A stretch of DNA of 64,000 bases, taken from the NCBI GenBank assembly GCA_047833645.1, contig CP181259.1, positions 2,046,001-2,110,000 on the forward strand, in the 5' to 3' direction. The translations under genes were made by a program, and so were the position numbers. The number at the start of each line of letters is the position of its first letter. Position 1 is the first letter of the stretch. The stretch is from Pseudolactococcus sp041800635 (GTDB lineage: Bacteria > Bacillota > Bacilli > Lactobacillales > Streptococcaceae). The notes under the pieces are model-generated. The model did no database searches, was not told the DNA's origin, and worked only from the letters and a program-made list of their open reading frames with translations. This document shows positions 35,858 through 46,009 of this stretch, one piece after another.

Positions 35858-38800
35858 ATGTATTTGAAACAAATCGAAATGGTCGGTTTTAAATCTTTTG
35901 CTGATCGGACCAAAATTACTTTTGATACAGGTGTGACGGCGATTGTCGGACCAAATGGGTCTGGTAAATCAAACGTCACTGAGAGTTTGCGCTGGGCACT
36001 GGGCGAGCAGTCGGCTAAAAGCTTGCGTGGCGCGAAAATGCCAGATATTATCTTTGCCGGCACGCAAAAACGCCGCGCGCTCAACTATGCCGAAGTCATC
36101 GTGACCTTTGACAATGCCGACGGCTACCTACCAAGCGATGCGACCGTTGTCATTACCCGTCGCCTGTATCGCAATGGCGATAGCGAGTTTTTGATCAATG
36201 GCAAAAAAGTGCGCTTAAAAGACGTCCATGAACTCTTCACCGATACCGGACTTGGTCGCGAGAGCTTCTCGATCATTTCCCAAGGGAAAATCGAGTCGAT
36301 TTTTAATAGTAAACCAGAAGAACGTCGCGCTATTTTTGAAGAAGCTGCGGGTGTTTTAAAGTACAAAAATCGCAAGAAAGAAACAGAATCTAAACTCTCC
36401 GCAACACAAGAAAACATGGATCGCTTAGAAGATATCATCTATGAGCTGGACGGTCAGTTGACGCCTTTACGCGCTCAACGGGATGTCGCCTTGAAATTCC
36501 GGGAACTCGATGCACATCGTACGCAACTTGATATTTCTGTTCTAGTCGCGCAAATCATTGCTGAAAAAGTCAGCTATGAAAGTGCGCAAGCGCAATTTAA
36601 AGACGTTCTGCAGACCTTAGCGCAGCTTGATGAGGCACAAGAAGTCTTTGAGCGAGAGGTGCTTAAACTAAAACATGCACGATCAGCTGTTGAATCAGAG
36701 CAAGAAAAATTACAGGCTGAGATTTTACAATTGACGACAGCTAAATCTGATTTTCAGTCTAAAATTGATATTTTCCACAGTCAAGCCCAGATGTCTCAAA
36801 AGTCAGCAGCAGAGCGTGAGGCACGGATTTCAAGTCTCACAAGTAAACTGACAGACGTATCTGAGGCCTTGACGAGCCTGACTGCCAAACTGACTACCAA
36901 TCAAGCGCAAAAAGCAAGGCTAGACGCACAAATTCAGACGCTACAAGGTAAACTAGATAATTTTTCTGAGAATCCAGAGGATGTCATTGAACGTTTACGG
37001 GCAGAGTTTGTGGACTTGGTGAATCAAGAAGCGCAACTCTCCAATGCCATCACGAAAAATACCTCAGAGCTAGATAATATCAGGGCTAACGCCGCTAGCA
37101 AGTCTGATGAAAATCAAGCATTGGCTGAAAAATATGCGAGCTTAAAAATCGAGTTAGACGCAACGACGCAACGTTCTGAAACGCTAAAATTAGACTTAGC
37201 ACAACTTTTAGCCCAGTACAAGACATCTGATACCGAGCTTAAAACTCTAGAAACAGCTATCAGTCAGACCCAGAAACGCTTGTTTGGCGCCATGGATGAA
37301 TTAAATAAAGGCAAGGCACGTTTAACAAGTCTGGAAAATATCCGAGCTAGTCATGCCAATTTCTATCAAGGCGTCAAAGCGGTCTTACAAGCTTCTGACA
37401 AGTTGCCAGGGATTATCGGTGCTGTCGCTGATTTGGTGAGTTTTGATAAACAGTACGCGACAGCAATGGATATTGCCCTAGCAGGTGGTGCTCAAAATAT
37501 CATCGTCTCAGACGAACAGGCTGCCAAATCAGCCATTAATTTCCTGAGAGTACAGCGCCTGGGACGTGCGACATTCTTACCTCTGACGACGATTAAACCC
37601 CGTCATTTTAGTAAGACCAATCAAGTTGCCAATCTACCAGGTTTTATTGATACAGCGCAAAATCTAGTCAGCTATAATGAAAAACTTGCACCAGCCATTT
37701 CAAACTTATTAGGCAGTGTCTTAATTGTTGACACGAATGATAACGCGACACAGATCGCACGAGCGCTGAATTTTACAGCGAGAATTGTTGCCTTAGATGG
37801 GACAGAAATCCGTCCTGGTGGCTCTTTCTCAGGTGGTGCGAATAAGAAAAATTCGACGACTTTTACCAATGTCGAAATTGATGATTTGACGCAAAAAGTC
37901 GCTGTTTTAGATCAGACTGTTCGTAATTTTGAAAAAGACTTGCAGGATTTGCAAGGTCAGAAAACGCGTTTGACCATAAGCTTGACTGACTTGCGTCAAA
38001 AAGGTGAGGCAGCACGCCTAGAAAGTCAAGAATACAATATAAAAGAACAAGCACTTTTGGAAAACAAGCAAGACTTAGAAAGTCGTTTGGCGCTCTCCAA
38101 TGCGTCTGACGAACAAGCCATCATCGACAAGCTCACGCTTGAAAATGCTGGGCATGACTCAGCTCTCCTTGCGATTCAAGAGCAGAAAGCACAGATTAAC
38201 ACCGACATTTCTCAAGTGAAAAGTAGTCAATCACAAGTCAAAACGCTGACGGAAACCTTGCGTCGAGACTTGCAAGACAGTCAACTGAAACTTTCTGAAA
38301 TCACGTCTGATACTCGTCATACAAGCGGTGAAATCAAGCGGTTAACCACTGAACAAGCCAATCTAGAGGCTGAAATTCAAGCCTTGGCCAGCCAACAAGA
38401 GACGACTGCATCTGAGTTAAATGATGAGACACGTCTCGAAAGTCTGACGGCGAATCTCGCACAAGTTTCGGATAAACTAGAGGCGGCCAACATTAAACTG
38501 GTTAGCCTGCGTTTTGAACGCGAAGATTTGACTGCTCAAATCGAAGATTTGGATGACGCCAATACGGTGAACATCAAGCAACGTCAGGACCAATTAGCTC
38601 AGAAAACAAGACTGGAACTCTCACTCGAAACGTCTGAAAACAAATTGAGAAGTCGCCAAAACAAACTGGTCAATGACTATCAGATGAGTTTTGATGCCGC
38701 ACAAGCACAGGCAGAAGACTTAGTCAGTCTGGCGGAAAGTGAACGTCAGCTCCAATCACTTGAGCTGCAAATCAGAAGACTCGGTCCGATCAACCTAGCA

Positions 38801-39394
38801 GCCATTGAGCAATTCGATGAAGTCAATGACCGCCGTGAGTTTCTCAATACGCAAAAAGAAGACTTACTCAAGGCCAAAGCACTGTTAGAGTCAACGATTC
38901 ATGACATGGACGATGAGGTAAAAGTCCGCTTTAAATCGACTTTCGAGGCCATCAGAGGTTCTTTTCAAAAGACCTTCACGCAAATGTTTGGTGGCGGTCA
39001 GGCTGATTTGATTCTAACATCAGAAGATTTATTAGATGCGGGGATTGAGATTGCCGTTCAGCCACCTGGCAAAAAACTCGCCAGTCTCAACCTCATGAGT
39101 GGGGGTGAAAAATCCCTAACGGCTCTGGCTTTGCTGTTCGCTATCATACGGGTTCGAACAGTCCCATTTGTCGTCCTCGACGAAGTGGAGGCGGCGCTAG
39201 ATGAGGCCAATGTCAAACGCTTCGGCGATTATATGACGCGTTTCGATGAAAGCAGTCAGTTTATCGTCGTGACCCACAGAAAAGGGACGATGAAGGCGGC
39301 CAAAGCCATGTATGGCGTGACCATGCAGGAAGGCGGCGTCTCCAAAATCGTTTCAGTCAAACTGAAAGATTTCGTTGCGGCGGATCAAAAATAA
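35858..39394 (+). CDS. smc: Chromosome condensation and segregation ATPase SMC
   Basis: 1178 aa. N-terminal Walker A GPNGSGKSN near residue 32; long coiled coil to about residue 500; flexible hinge (about 505-670; GIIGAVADLVSFDKQYATAMD with conserved glycines); second coiled coil; C-terminal signature LMSGGEKSLTALALLFAI and Walker B VVLDEVEAALDEANV. Length is standard. Works with ScpA and ScpB (not in the window). Operon rnc-smc-HAD-ftsY, conserved in lactococci and streptococci. Confidence 0.97.
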   Translation: MYLKQIEMVGFKSFADRTKITFDTGVTAIVGPNGSGKSNVTESLRWALGEQSAKSLRGAKMPDIIFAGTQKRRALNYAEVIVTFDNADGYLPSDATVVITRRLYRNGDSEFLINGKKVRLKDVHELFTDTGLGRESFSIISQGKIESIFNSKPEERRAIFEEAAGVLKYKNRKKETESKLSATQENMDRLEDIIYELDGQLTPLRAQRDVALKFRELDAHRTQLDISVLVAQIIAEKVSYESAQAQFKDVLQTLAQLDEAQEVFEREVLKLKHARSAVESEQEKLQAEILQLTTAKSDFQSKIDIFHSQAQMSQKSAAEREARISSLTSKLTDVSEALTSLTAKLTTNQAQKARLDAQIQTLQGKLDNFSENPEDVIERLRAEFVDLVNQEAQLSNAITKNTSELDNIRANAASKSDENQALAEKYASLKIELDATTQRSETLKLDLAQLLAQYKTSDTELKTLETAISQTQKRLFGAMDELNKGKARLTSLENIRASHANFYQGVKAVLQASDKLPGIIGAVADLVSFDKQYATAMDIALAGGAQNIIVSDEQAAKSAINFLRVQRLGRATFLPLTTIKPRHFSKTNQVANLPGFIDTAQNLVSYNEKLAPAISNLLGSVLIVDTNDNATQIARALNFTARIVALDGTEIRPGGSFSGGANKKNSTTFTNVEIDDLTQKVAVLDQTVRNFEKDLQDLQGQKTRLTISLTDLRQKGEAARLESQEYNIKEQALLENKQDLESRLALSNASDEQAIIDKLTLENAGHDSALLAIQEQKAQINTDISQVKSSQSQVKTLTETLRRDLQDSQLKLSEITSDTRHTSGEIKRLTTEQANLEAEIQALASQQETTASELNDETRLESLTANLAQVSDKLEAANIKLVSLRFEREDLTAQIEDLDDANTVNIKQRQDQLAQKTRLELSLETSENKLRSRQNKLVNDYQMSFDAAQAQAEDLVSLAESERQLQSLELQIRRLGPINLAAIEQFDEVNDRREFLNTQKEDLLKAKALLESTIHDMDDEVKVRFKSTFEAIRGSFQKTFTQMFGGGQADLILTSEDLLDAGIEIAVQPPGKKLASLNLMSGGEKSLTALALLFAIIRVRTVPFVVLDEVEAALDEANVKRFGDYMTRFDESSQFIVVTHRKGTMKAAKAMYGVTMQEGGVSKIVSVKLKDFVAADQK

Positions 39395-39410
39395 GAAAGA
39401 GGCCCTTAAG

Positions 39411-40217
39411 ATGTCGACAATAAAATTATTAGCGCTAGATTTAGATGGGACTTTGCTGACACATGATAAGCAGATTTCTGCCGAAAATAAAGCAGCCATC
39501 AAACAGGCGCAAGCTGCGGGAGTCCATGTGGTCATCACGACCGGGCGCCCCTTAAAAGCCATCGAGCACATTTTGAAAGAGCTGGATCTGCTAGTGGCAT
39601 CGGAATACTCGATCACTTTTAACGGCGGTTTGGTGCAGCGCAACAACGGCGAGATTCTCTCTAAGAAAACTTTTTCCTATGATGATCTAGTCGAGATTCA
39701 TGACGCGCTCGCAGCCCTTGAGCTACCGATGGATGTCATCTCTGAAGGCGTCGCTTACGAAACTAATCCCAACTCGCTCTATCAAGGCTTCAGTCCATTT
39801 CTGAGCTTTGTCGAAGGGCCATTTGACACGATTCCTCGTGATCTGATTTTCAACAAGGCGGTTAGCGCGATTAACGCGGACTTTCTGGATCAACAAATCC
39901 CTAAACTACCAGCCGCTTTAAAGGCAAAATACGAGATTTTCAAGTCTCGGGATATTTTGTTAGAAATCATGCCTAAGGGCGTGATTAAGTCATTTGGACT
40001 TGAAAAATTAACAGGTATTTTAGGTATTGATCAAAGTCAAGTCATGGCCATGGGCGATGAAGAAAACGATCTGGCCATGCTAGAATGGGCGGGACTAGGC
40101 ATCGCCATGAAAAATGCAACACCAGAAGTGAAAGCACTAGCAGATGTCGTCGCACCAGCGACAAATGATGAACACGGCGTTGCATGGGCAATTCAAACCT
40201 ATATTTTGGAGGATTAA
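39411..40217 (+). CDS. HAD-superfamily sugar-phosphatase, Cof type
   Basis: 268 aa cytosolic phosphatase. Motif I DLDGTLL near residues 9-15, motif II TTGRP near 43-47, motif III lysine in PKGVIKSFGL, motif IV MGDEENDLAML; the large C2B cap of the Cof/YidA group lies between. I take ATG 39411 with GAGG upstream, 12 codons after the first possible start inside the smc end. Substrate not known; YidA-like enzymes act on sugar phosphates. Immediately adjoins ftsY. Confidence 0.9.
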   Translation: MSTIKLLALDLDGTLLTHDKQISAENKAAIKQAQAAGVHVVITTGRPLKAIEHILKELDLLVASEYSITFNGGLVQRNNGEILSKKTFSYDDLVEIHDALAALELPMDVISEGVAYETNPNSLYQGFSPFLSFVEGPFDTIPRDLIFNKAVSAINADFLDQQIPKLPAALKAKYEIFKSRDILLEIMPKGVIKSFGLEKLTGILGIDQSQVMAMGDEENDLAMLEWAGLGIAMKNATPEVKALADVVAPATNDEHGVAWAIQTYILED

Positions 40218-41444
40218 ATGGGCTTATTTGATAAAATTTTTGGTAAAAAAGTTGAAGAACAAATCGAAGAAAATGCCTCAGCTGATATTTTCAAATTTGA
40301 CTTATCAGAAGTTGCGGCAGAATCAGAACTTGATGTTACCGATGTTCATGAGTCGGACTCAGAAGCTGAACTAGAAATTGGGACTGAAACTGAGCGTACG
40401 CCTGAACCTGAAGTGGCATCTGAACTAGCTATAACAGCAGATGAAGCAGTCGAGCTTGAACCTGAACCTGTTGCCGAAATCGAGGTTGTATCCGAGCCTG
40501 AACTCGAACCTGAAACGCCGCAACAAATCGAAGCTAAATACGAGAAATCCTTGAAAAAAACGAGTAAGTCATTTGGCGCCCGTTTTAATGAATTTTTAGC
40601 AAATTTCCGTTCAGTCGATGAAGACTTTTTCGAAGACCTAGAAGATACCTTGATCATGAGTGATGTTGGTGTTGATGTTACGACCCAGTTGACAGATGAT
40701 TTGCGTCGCGAAGTGAAGCTTCAAAATGCCAAGTCAAAAGACGACGTGAAGCGCGTGATCATTGAGAAAATGGTTGACAATTTTGGAGAATCAGGCCTGA
40801 ATACACAACTTAACCTTCAAGAGGGGTTAACCGTGATGCTATTCGTTGGGGTCAATGGTGTTGGGAAAACAACAACGATTGGGAAACTGGCGAACCGTTT
40901 TAAAAATGACGGCAAAAAAGTCCTACTCGCAGCTGCAGACACTTTCCGTGCTGGGGCAAGAGACCAATTGGTCGAATGGGCGCGTCGTAGTGGCGTTGAC
41001 GTCGTTGTTGGGAAAGAAAACTCTGACCCAGCCTCTGTTGTCTTTGATGCGGTCAAACGGGCACAGGCAGAACAGTTTGATGTCCTCTTGATTGATACAG
41101 CGGGACGCTTGCAAAATAAAGACAACTTGATGAAAGAGCTTGAAAAAATGGGCAAAATCATCAAGCGTGAGCTACCAGACGCCCCACATGAAACCCTATT
41201 AGCATTGGATGCGACAACCGGTCAAAATGCCATTTCTCAGGCCAAGGAATTCTCAAATGTGACCCCATTAACTGGGATCGTCTTGACAAAACTGGATGGT
41301 TCAGCCAAAGGTGGCATCATCTTAACCATCCAACAAATCTTACAAATTCCGGTTAAATTAGTCGGACTTGGTGAAGGCATTCAAGATTTGGAAAACTTTG
41401 ACGAGGCGCTATTCGTTAGAGGTCTTTTCCAAGATTTAATTTGA
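40218..41444 (+). CDS. ftsY: Signal recognition particle receptor FtsY
   Basis: 408 aa GTPase that docks SRP-ribosome complexes at the membrane. A long acidic N-terminal domain (about residues 15-115, Glu/Asp rich, membrane-associated A domain), then NG domain with GVNGVGKTTTIGKLA (G1), DTFRAGARDQL, DTAGRLQN (G3), TKLDGSAKGG (G4) and the C-terminal GLGEGIQDLENF. Begins on the base after the HAD stop codon. Confidence 0.97.
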   Translation: MGLFDKIFGKKVEEQIEENASADIFKFDLSEVAAESELDVTDVHESDSEAELEIGTETERTPEPEVASELAITADEAVELEPEPVAEIEVVSEPELEPETPQQIEAKYEKSLKKTSKSFGARFNEFLANFRSVDEDFFEDLEDTLIMSDVGVDVTTQLTDDLRREVKLQNAKSKDDVKRVIIEKMVDNFGESGLNTQLNLQEGLTVMLFVGVNGVGKTTTIGKLANRFKNDGKKVLLAAADTFRAGARDQLVEWARRSGVDVVVGKENSDPASVVFDAVKRAQAEQFDVLLIDTAGRLQNKDNLMKELEKMGKIIKRELPDAPHETLLALDATTGQNAISQAKEFSNVTPLTGIVLTKLDGSAKGGIILTIQQILQIPVKLVGLGEGIQDLENFDEALFVRGLFQDLI

Positions 41445-41470
41445 CCTCGTCTATCGTCTTATCAAGAGCA

Positions 41471-41499
41471 TTTACAAAACACTTGAAAAATAGTAAAAT
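41471..41499 (+). promoter_or_regulatory. prs promoter
   Basis: -35 TTTACA at 41471-41476, 17-bp spacer, -10 TAAAAT at 41494-41499; predicted start near 41506. Confidence 0.8.
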
Positions 41500-41505
41500 G
41501 GGAGA

Positions 41506-41649
41506 GTATCCTATAGCGGGATAGTGTTCAAATTATTCTAATCCATACCTGTTAGCCAGAGGTAACAAGCCTAATCTTGAATGTTCAAAAGGGTTCAAAT
41601 GATTAGCTTAGTACCATTTGGCTAGGTATCAAAAATCACGGAGGAAGTC
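41506..41649 (+). ncRNA. Structured 5' leader of prs, candidate cis-regulatory RNA
   Basis: 144-nt leader without a gene. A 5' hairpin TATCC/GGATA lies at 41507-41523. A long nested fold follows: ATACC (41545-41549) with GGTAT (41625-41629), TAGCCA (41553-41558) with TGGCTA (41619-41624), AAG (41567-41569) with CTT (41607-41609), CTAATC (41571-41576) with GATTAG (41601-41606), and TTGAA (41577-41581) with TTCAA (41594-41598). CTAATC also occurs at 41538-41543 and can pair with the same GATTAG, so two exclusive folds exist. GTTCAAA occurs three times. The GGAGG ribosome binding site follows at 41640. Confidence 0.55.
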
Positions 41650-42633
41650 ATGTCGTACGCAAACCTGAAGTTATTTGCACTCAGCTCAAACCAGGAACTG
41701 GCTAAAAAAATTGCTAGAAACATGGGACTCGATCTCGGAAAATGCAATGTTAAAACTTTCAGTGACGGTGAAATTCAAATCAATATTGAGGAGTCAGTTC
41801 GTGGCAGCCATGTCTATCTGATCCAATCAACGTCTAGTCCGGTCAATGAAAACTTGATGGAGTTGTTGATTATGGTGGATGCCTTGAAACGCGCCTCTGT
41901 TGGCTCTGTCAATGTTGTCATGCCTTATTATGGTTATGCGCGTCAAGACCGCAAAGCACGGCCGCGCGAACCGATTACTTCAAAATTGGTCGCCAATATG
42001 CTTCAAAGAGCTGGCGTTGACCGCTTGGTGACGATTGACCTCCATGCGTCACAAATTCAAGGTTTCTTCGATATTCCAGTTGACCACCTCATGGGTGCGC
42101 CGCTGATTGCGGATTACTTCGAGCGCAGCGGTTTGACTGGTGCTGAAGGAGACGTTGTGGTGGTCTCACCTGACCACGGTGGGGTTACCCGTGCGCGTAA
42201 ATTGGCAGACTTCTTGAAAACACCGATTGCGATTATCGACAAGCGTCGCCCACGTGCCAATGTCGCTGAGATCATGAATATCATCGGCGATGTCAACGGA
42301 AAAAAATGTGTCCTCATTGATGATATGATTGATACCGCAGGGACGATTACCCTTGCGGCCAATGCCCTTAAAAAACTTGGGGCAACTGAGATTTATGCCT
42401 CTTGTACGCACGGTGTCTTGTCAGGCCCAGCGCTTGAGCGCATCGAAAATTCATCCATCACGCAATTGGTCGTCACAGATACGATCGAGTTGCCAGATAG
42501 CATCCGCAACTCTGAGAAAATTACGGAAATTTCAATCTCAGCTTTAATCGCTGATGCCATTGTCCGCATCCACGAAAATCGTCCTTTGTCACCCTTGTTT
42601 TCAATGCGTGTCAAATCAGAAGATATAGTCTAA
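41650..42633 (+). CDS. prs: Ribose-phosphate pyrophosphokinase
   Basis: 327 aa, makes PRPP from ribose 5-phosphate and ATP for purine, pyrimidine, His and Trp synthesis. Signatures: FSDGEIQINIEESVRG, PYYGYARQDRKARPREPI (flexible ATP loop), TIDLHASQIQGFF (metal-binding His) and the PRPP loop VLIDDMIDTAGTI (about 222-234). Good GGAGG site. Sits alone behind its own structured leader and before an intrinsic terminator. Genomes of this group often carry two prs genes; which one this is cannot be said. Confidence 0.96.
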   Translation: MSYANLKLFALSSNQELAKKIARNMGLDLGKCNVKTFSDGEIQINIEESVRGSHVYLIQSTSSPVNENLMELLIMVDALKRASVGSVNVVMPYYGYARQDRKARPREPITSKLVANMLQRAGVDRLVTIDLHASQIQGFFDIPVDHLMGAPLIADYFERSGLTGAEGDVVVVSPDHGGVTRARKLADFLKTPIAIIDKRRPRANVAEIMNIIGDVNGKKCVLIDDMIDTAGTITLAANALKKLGATEIYASCTHGVLSGPALERIENSSITQLVVTDTIELPDSIRNSEKITEISISALIADAIVRIHENRPLSPLFSMRVKSEDIV

Positions 42634-42652
42634 ACGCCTCTTGGCGTTTTTT
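42632..42652 (+). terminator. prs terminator
   Basis: AAACGCC/GGCGTTT stem with a TCTT loop starting on the prs stop codon, followed by TTTT. Confidence 0.87.
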
Positions 42653-42661
42653 GGTAAAGTC

Positions 42662-43408
42662 ATGAAAATCGAAGCATTAGCCAAACTATTCCCGATTAAA
42701 ACAGGGACTAGTGACAACACCTCAGACCTCAACTTTGAAAGCAATGGTCACCCCTTTCACATCGCCAAAAACGAGCTGACCCAACGCGAAATCAGCCTCT
42801 TTCACGACGTCTTGTTTCCAACCCAAACGCTTGATTTTGACCAACTTCCCAATGGTACCTACCGCGTCATTCAGTTCAAATCCCAAGACTTTGACGAAAT
42901 CGCCGAAAACCTCTCCCTGATTTTCCCAGGCATCGTGCGGGTTAAACAAATCTCACCCGTCTACGGCATCGCCATTGAAAAAATGTCGGCAGACCGCCTA
43001 AGCGAGGGAGAAATCAAGCAAGTTCTGGGGACCTTAACCCAGGATTTAGGGGTCAAATGTGACTATTATTTGGGGTTGTTTGCAGACCAGACAGAACTCA
43101 GCACCCTCTATCCGACTGAACAAACTAACTTTGATCAGGGCCTCAGTTTTTCAGAGTCCCTGATCAAAGCAGGTTTGCGACAGGTCACCAGTCCGCCATT
43201 AACCAAAATCAAGCAAGGCCTGTTAACCGATCTAGACGCGCAAGATTTGATCACACAGCTTTACCAACATGACGGCAACCAACTGAAAACAGCCAAGGCC
43301 ATGTATATCCACCGCAATACGCTGACGCAGAAAATCAAGAAATTCGAGCGACAGTATGGTTTGACCTTGAGCGGGAGTGATCTGGTCTTGCTTTATAGCC
43401 TGATTTGA
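42662..43408 (+). CDS. PucR/CdaR-type helix-turn-helix regulator
   Basis: 248 aa. The C-terminal part (QHDGNQLKTAKAMYIHRNTLTQKIKKFERQYGL, about residues 208-240) is the PucR-family HTH_30 domain, as in CdaR and PucR regulators; the N-terminal 200 residues have no motif I recognise. ATG 42662 is chosen because the longer frame from TTG 42641 starts inside the prs terminator; no clear ribosome binding site precedes it, so expression may be low or the start different. Target genes unknown. Confidence 0.78.
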   Translation: MKIEALAKLFPIKTGTSDNTSDLNFESNGHPFHIAKNELTQREISLFHDVLFPTQTLDFDQLPNGTYRVIQFKSQDFDEIAENLSLIFPGIVRVKQISPVYGIAIEKMSADRLSEGEIKQVLGTLTQDLGVKCDYYLGLFADQTELSTLYPTEQTNFDQGLSFSESLIKAGLRQVTSPPLTKIKQGLLTDLDAQDLITQLYQHDGNQLKTAKAMYIHRNTLTQKIKKFERQYGLTLSGSDLVLLYSLI

Positions 43409-43417
43409 GATGGCAAG

Positions 43418-43446
43418 TTGAAAAAACGATGAAATTATCGTAAAAT
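43418..43446 (+). promoter_or_regulatory. leuS promoter
   Basis: -35 TTGAAA at 43418-43423, 17-bp spacer, -10 TAAAAT at 43441-43446; the leader is only about 30 nt, so no T-box is present. Confidence 0.82.
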
Positions 43447-43481
43447 AAAGACTACTAACACTAACCAACAGAAAGAATATT

Positions 43482-45977
43482 ATGACTTTTAATCATCAAG
43501 CAATTGAAAAAAAATGGCAAGCTTTTTGGGCTGATAATCAGACCTTCAAAACAGGGACTGACAAAACTAAACCGAAATTCTATGCCCTAGATATGTTCCC
43601 TTATCCTAGTGGTGCTGGTCTTCACGTCGGTCACCCAGAAGGCTATACAGCGACGGATATTCTCAGCCGGATGCGTCGGGCGCAAGGCTACAATGTCTTG
43701 CACCCAATGGGTTGGGATGCTTTTGGTCTCCCTGCTGAACAGTATGCCATGGATACAGGTAATGATCCTACCGAGTTCACAGCGAAAAATATCGCGACCT
43801 TCAAACGTCAAATCAATGCCCTTGGTTTCTCATATGACTGGGATCGCGAAATCAACACGACGGATCCAGATTATTATAAATGGACACAGTGGATTTTTAC
43901 TAAGCTTTATGAAAAAGGCCTAGCCTATGAAGCAGAAGTCGCGGTTAACTGGGTGGAAGAACTTGGGACTGCTATCTCAAATGAGGAAGTCCTGTCTGAC
44001 GGCACATCAGAACGTGGTGGCTATCCAGTCGTTCGCAAACCCATGCGCCAATGGATGCTAAAAATCACAGCCTATGCTGAACGTCTTTTAAACGACCTTG
44101 AAGAGGTCGACTGGCCAGAGTCAGTCAAAGATATGCAACGCAACTGGATTGGTAAATCAGTCGGTGCCAATGTTGCTTTCAAAATCAAAGGCTTTGACCA
44201 AGACTTCACCGTCTTTACGACACGCCCTGATACCCTTTTCGGTGCGACCTATGCAGTTTTAGCACCTGAACACGACTTGGTCAACCAAATCGCAAGCCCA
44301 GGTCAAGCCGAGTTTGTGAAGGAATATCAACATCAAGCCAGCCTCAAATCTGACTTGGCGAGAACAGATCTTGCAAAAGAAAAAACAGGCGTTTGGACGG
44401 GTGCTTATGCCATCAATCCAGTTAATGGCCGTGAAATCCCAATCTGGATTTCAGACTACGTCCTTGCAAGCTATGGGACAGGTGCCATCATGGCCGTACC
44501 AGCGCATGACCAACGTGACTGGGACTTTGCGACAACATTCGATTTACCAATCATTCCGGTTATTGCTGGTGGTGATGTGACAAAAGAAGCTTATACAGAA
44601 GACGGTTTACACGTCAACTCAGACTTCTTAGATGGTCTTGATAAGTCAGAAGCCATTGCTAAAATGGTCGAGTGGTTAGAAACCCATCACTTCGGTCAAG
44701 AAAAAGTGACTTATCGTCTGCGTGACTGGCTCTTTAGCCGCCAACGTTACTGGGGTGAACCCATCCCAATTATTCATTGGGAAGATGGGACATCAACGGC
44801 TGTACCAGAGCAAGATTTACCACTTGTTTTACCAAAAACAAGTGACATTAAACCGTCAGGGACTGGTGAGTCACCACTTGCCAACTTAACAGACTGGTTA
44901 TCAGTCACACGTGAAGATGGTGTGAAAGGACGTCGTGAGACCAACACCATGCCGCAATGGGCGGGTTCTAGCTGGTATTTCCTACGCTATATCGATCCGA
45001 AAAACAGCGAGCAGTTGGCTGACCCTGAACTCTTAAAAGAGTGGCTACCGGTTGATATCTATATCGGTGGTGCTGAGCATGCCGTACTCCACTTGCTTTA
45101 TGCCCGCTTCTGGCATAAATTCCTCTACGACATTGGCGTAGTGCCAACCAAAGAGCCCTTCCAAAAACTTTATAATCAAGGGATGATTTTGGGCACAAGC
45201 TATCGCGATGGTCGTGGTGCGCTTGTGGCGTCTGATAAGGTTGAGGCGCGTGATGGGAAGTTCTATAATCTGGAAAATGGTGAAGAGCTCGAGCAAGGGC
45301 CTGCTAAGATGTCGAAATCATTGAAAAATGTTATCAATCCGGATGATGTCGTTGAGCAGTACGGCGCGGATACCTTACGTCTTTATGAAATGTTCATGGG
45401 GCCACTGGATGCCAGTATCGCTTGGTCAACAGAAGGTCTTGAAGGGTCACATAAATTCCTCGAGCGTGTCTATCGTTTGCTGACTGAAAAAACAATTACA
45501 GCTGAAAACGATGGCAAACTCGACCGTGTTTACAATGAAACGGTTAAGTTAGTGACTGAGCATTTGGATGCCTTGAAATTTAATACGGCGATTTCTCAGC
45601 TCATGATTTTTGTCAATGCGGCGAATAAATTACCTGAATTGCCACTTGATTATGCTAAGGGATTCATTCAGTTATTAGCGCCATTCGCACCGCATTTAGG
45701 TGAGGAATTATGGCAAACCTTGACCGGTGAAGCAGGCATTTCTTATGTGGCTTGGCCAACATTTGACGACAGCAAATTGCAAGATGATGAAGCCGAAATC
45801 GTTCTTCAAGTATTAGGTAAAAATAAAGCTAAAGTTATGGTGCCAACGGGTGCTTCAAAAGACGAGCTTGAAAAAATTGCCCTTGAAAATGAGGTGATCA
45901 AAGACTTAATCTCAGGGAAAACAGTTCGTAAAGTGATTGCTGTGCCTGATAAATTAGTGAATATTGTGGCGAATTAA
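43482..45977 (+). CDS. leuS: Leucyl-tRNA synthetase
   Basis: 831 aa class I synthetase. HIGH motif HVGHPEGYTATD near residues 48-59; CP1 editing domain (about 220-410; TTRPDTLFGATY, YGTGAIMAVPAHDQRD with the editing Asp); KMSKS motif GPAKMSKSLKN near 606-616; anticodon-binding and C-terminal domains follow. Bacterial length. Monocistronic, with its own promoter and a strong terminator. Confidence 0.98.
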   Translation: MTFNHQAIEKKWQAFWADNQTFKTGTDKTKPKFYALDMFPYPSGAGLHVGHPEGYTATDILSRMRRAQGYNVLHPMGWDAFGLPAEQYAMDTGNDPTEFTAKNIATFKRQINALGFSYDWDREINTTDPDYYKWTQWIFTKLYEKGLAYEAEVAVNWVEELGTAISNEEVLSDGTSERGGYPVVRKPMRQWMLKITAYAERLLNDLEEVDWPESVKDMQRNWIGKSVGANVAFKIKGFDQDFTVFTTRPDTLFGATYAVLAPEHDLVNQIASPGQAEFVKEYQHQASLKSDLARTDLAKEKTGVWTGAYAINPVNGREIPIWISDYVLASYGTGAIMAVPAHDQRDWDFATTFDLPIIPVIAGGDVTKEAYTEDGLHVNSDFLDGLDKSEAIAKMVEWLETHHFGQEKVTYRLRDWLFSRQRYWGEPIPIIHWEDGTSTAVPEQDLPLVLPKTSDIKPSGTGESPLANLTDWLSVTREDGVKGRRETNTMPQWAGSSWYFLRYIDPKNSEQLADPELLKEWLPVDIYIGGAEHAVLHLLYARFWHKFLYDIGVVPTKEPFQKLYNQGMILGTSYRDGRGALVASDKVEARDGKFYNLENGEELEQGPAKMSKSLKNVINPDDVVEQYGADTLRLYEMFMGPLDASIAWSTEGLEGSHKFLERVYRLLTEKTITAENDGKLDRVYNETVKLVTEHLDALKFNTAISQLMIFVNAANKLPELPLDYAKGFIQLLAPFAPHLGEELWQTLTGEAGISYVAWPTFDDSKLQDDEAEIVLQVLGKNKAKVMVPTGASKDELEKIALENEVIKDLISGKTVRKVIAVPDKLVNIVAN

Positions 45978-46009
45978 GCGTCAAGAAAAGACCATCTGAA
46001 AAAAATGGT

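Noticed and set aside
31540..43481. T-box leaders of metG and leuS
   Set aside because: Both leaders are too short and lack the AGGGTGGAACCGCG-type T-box sequence.
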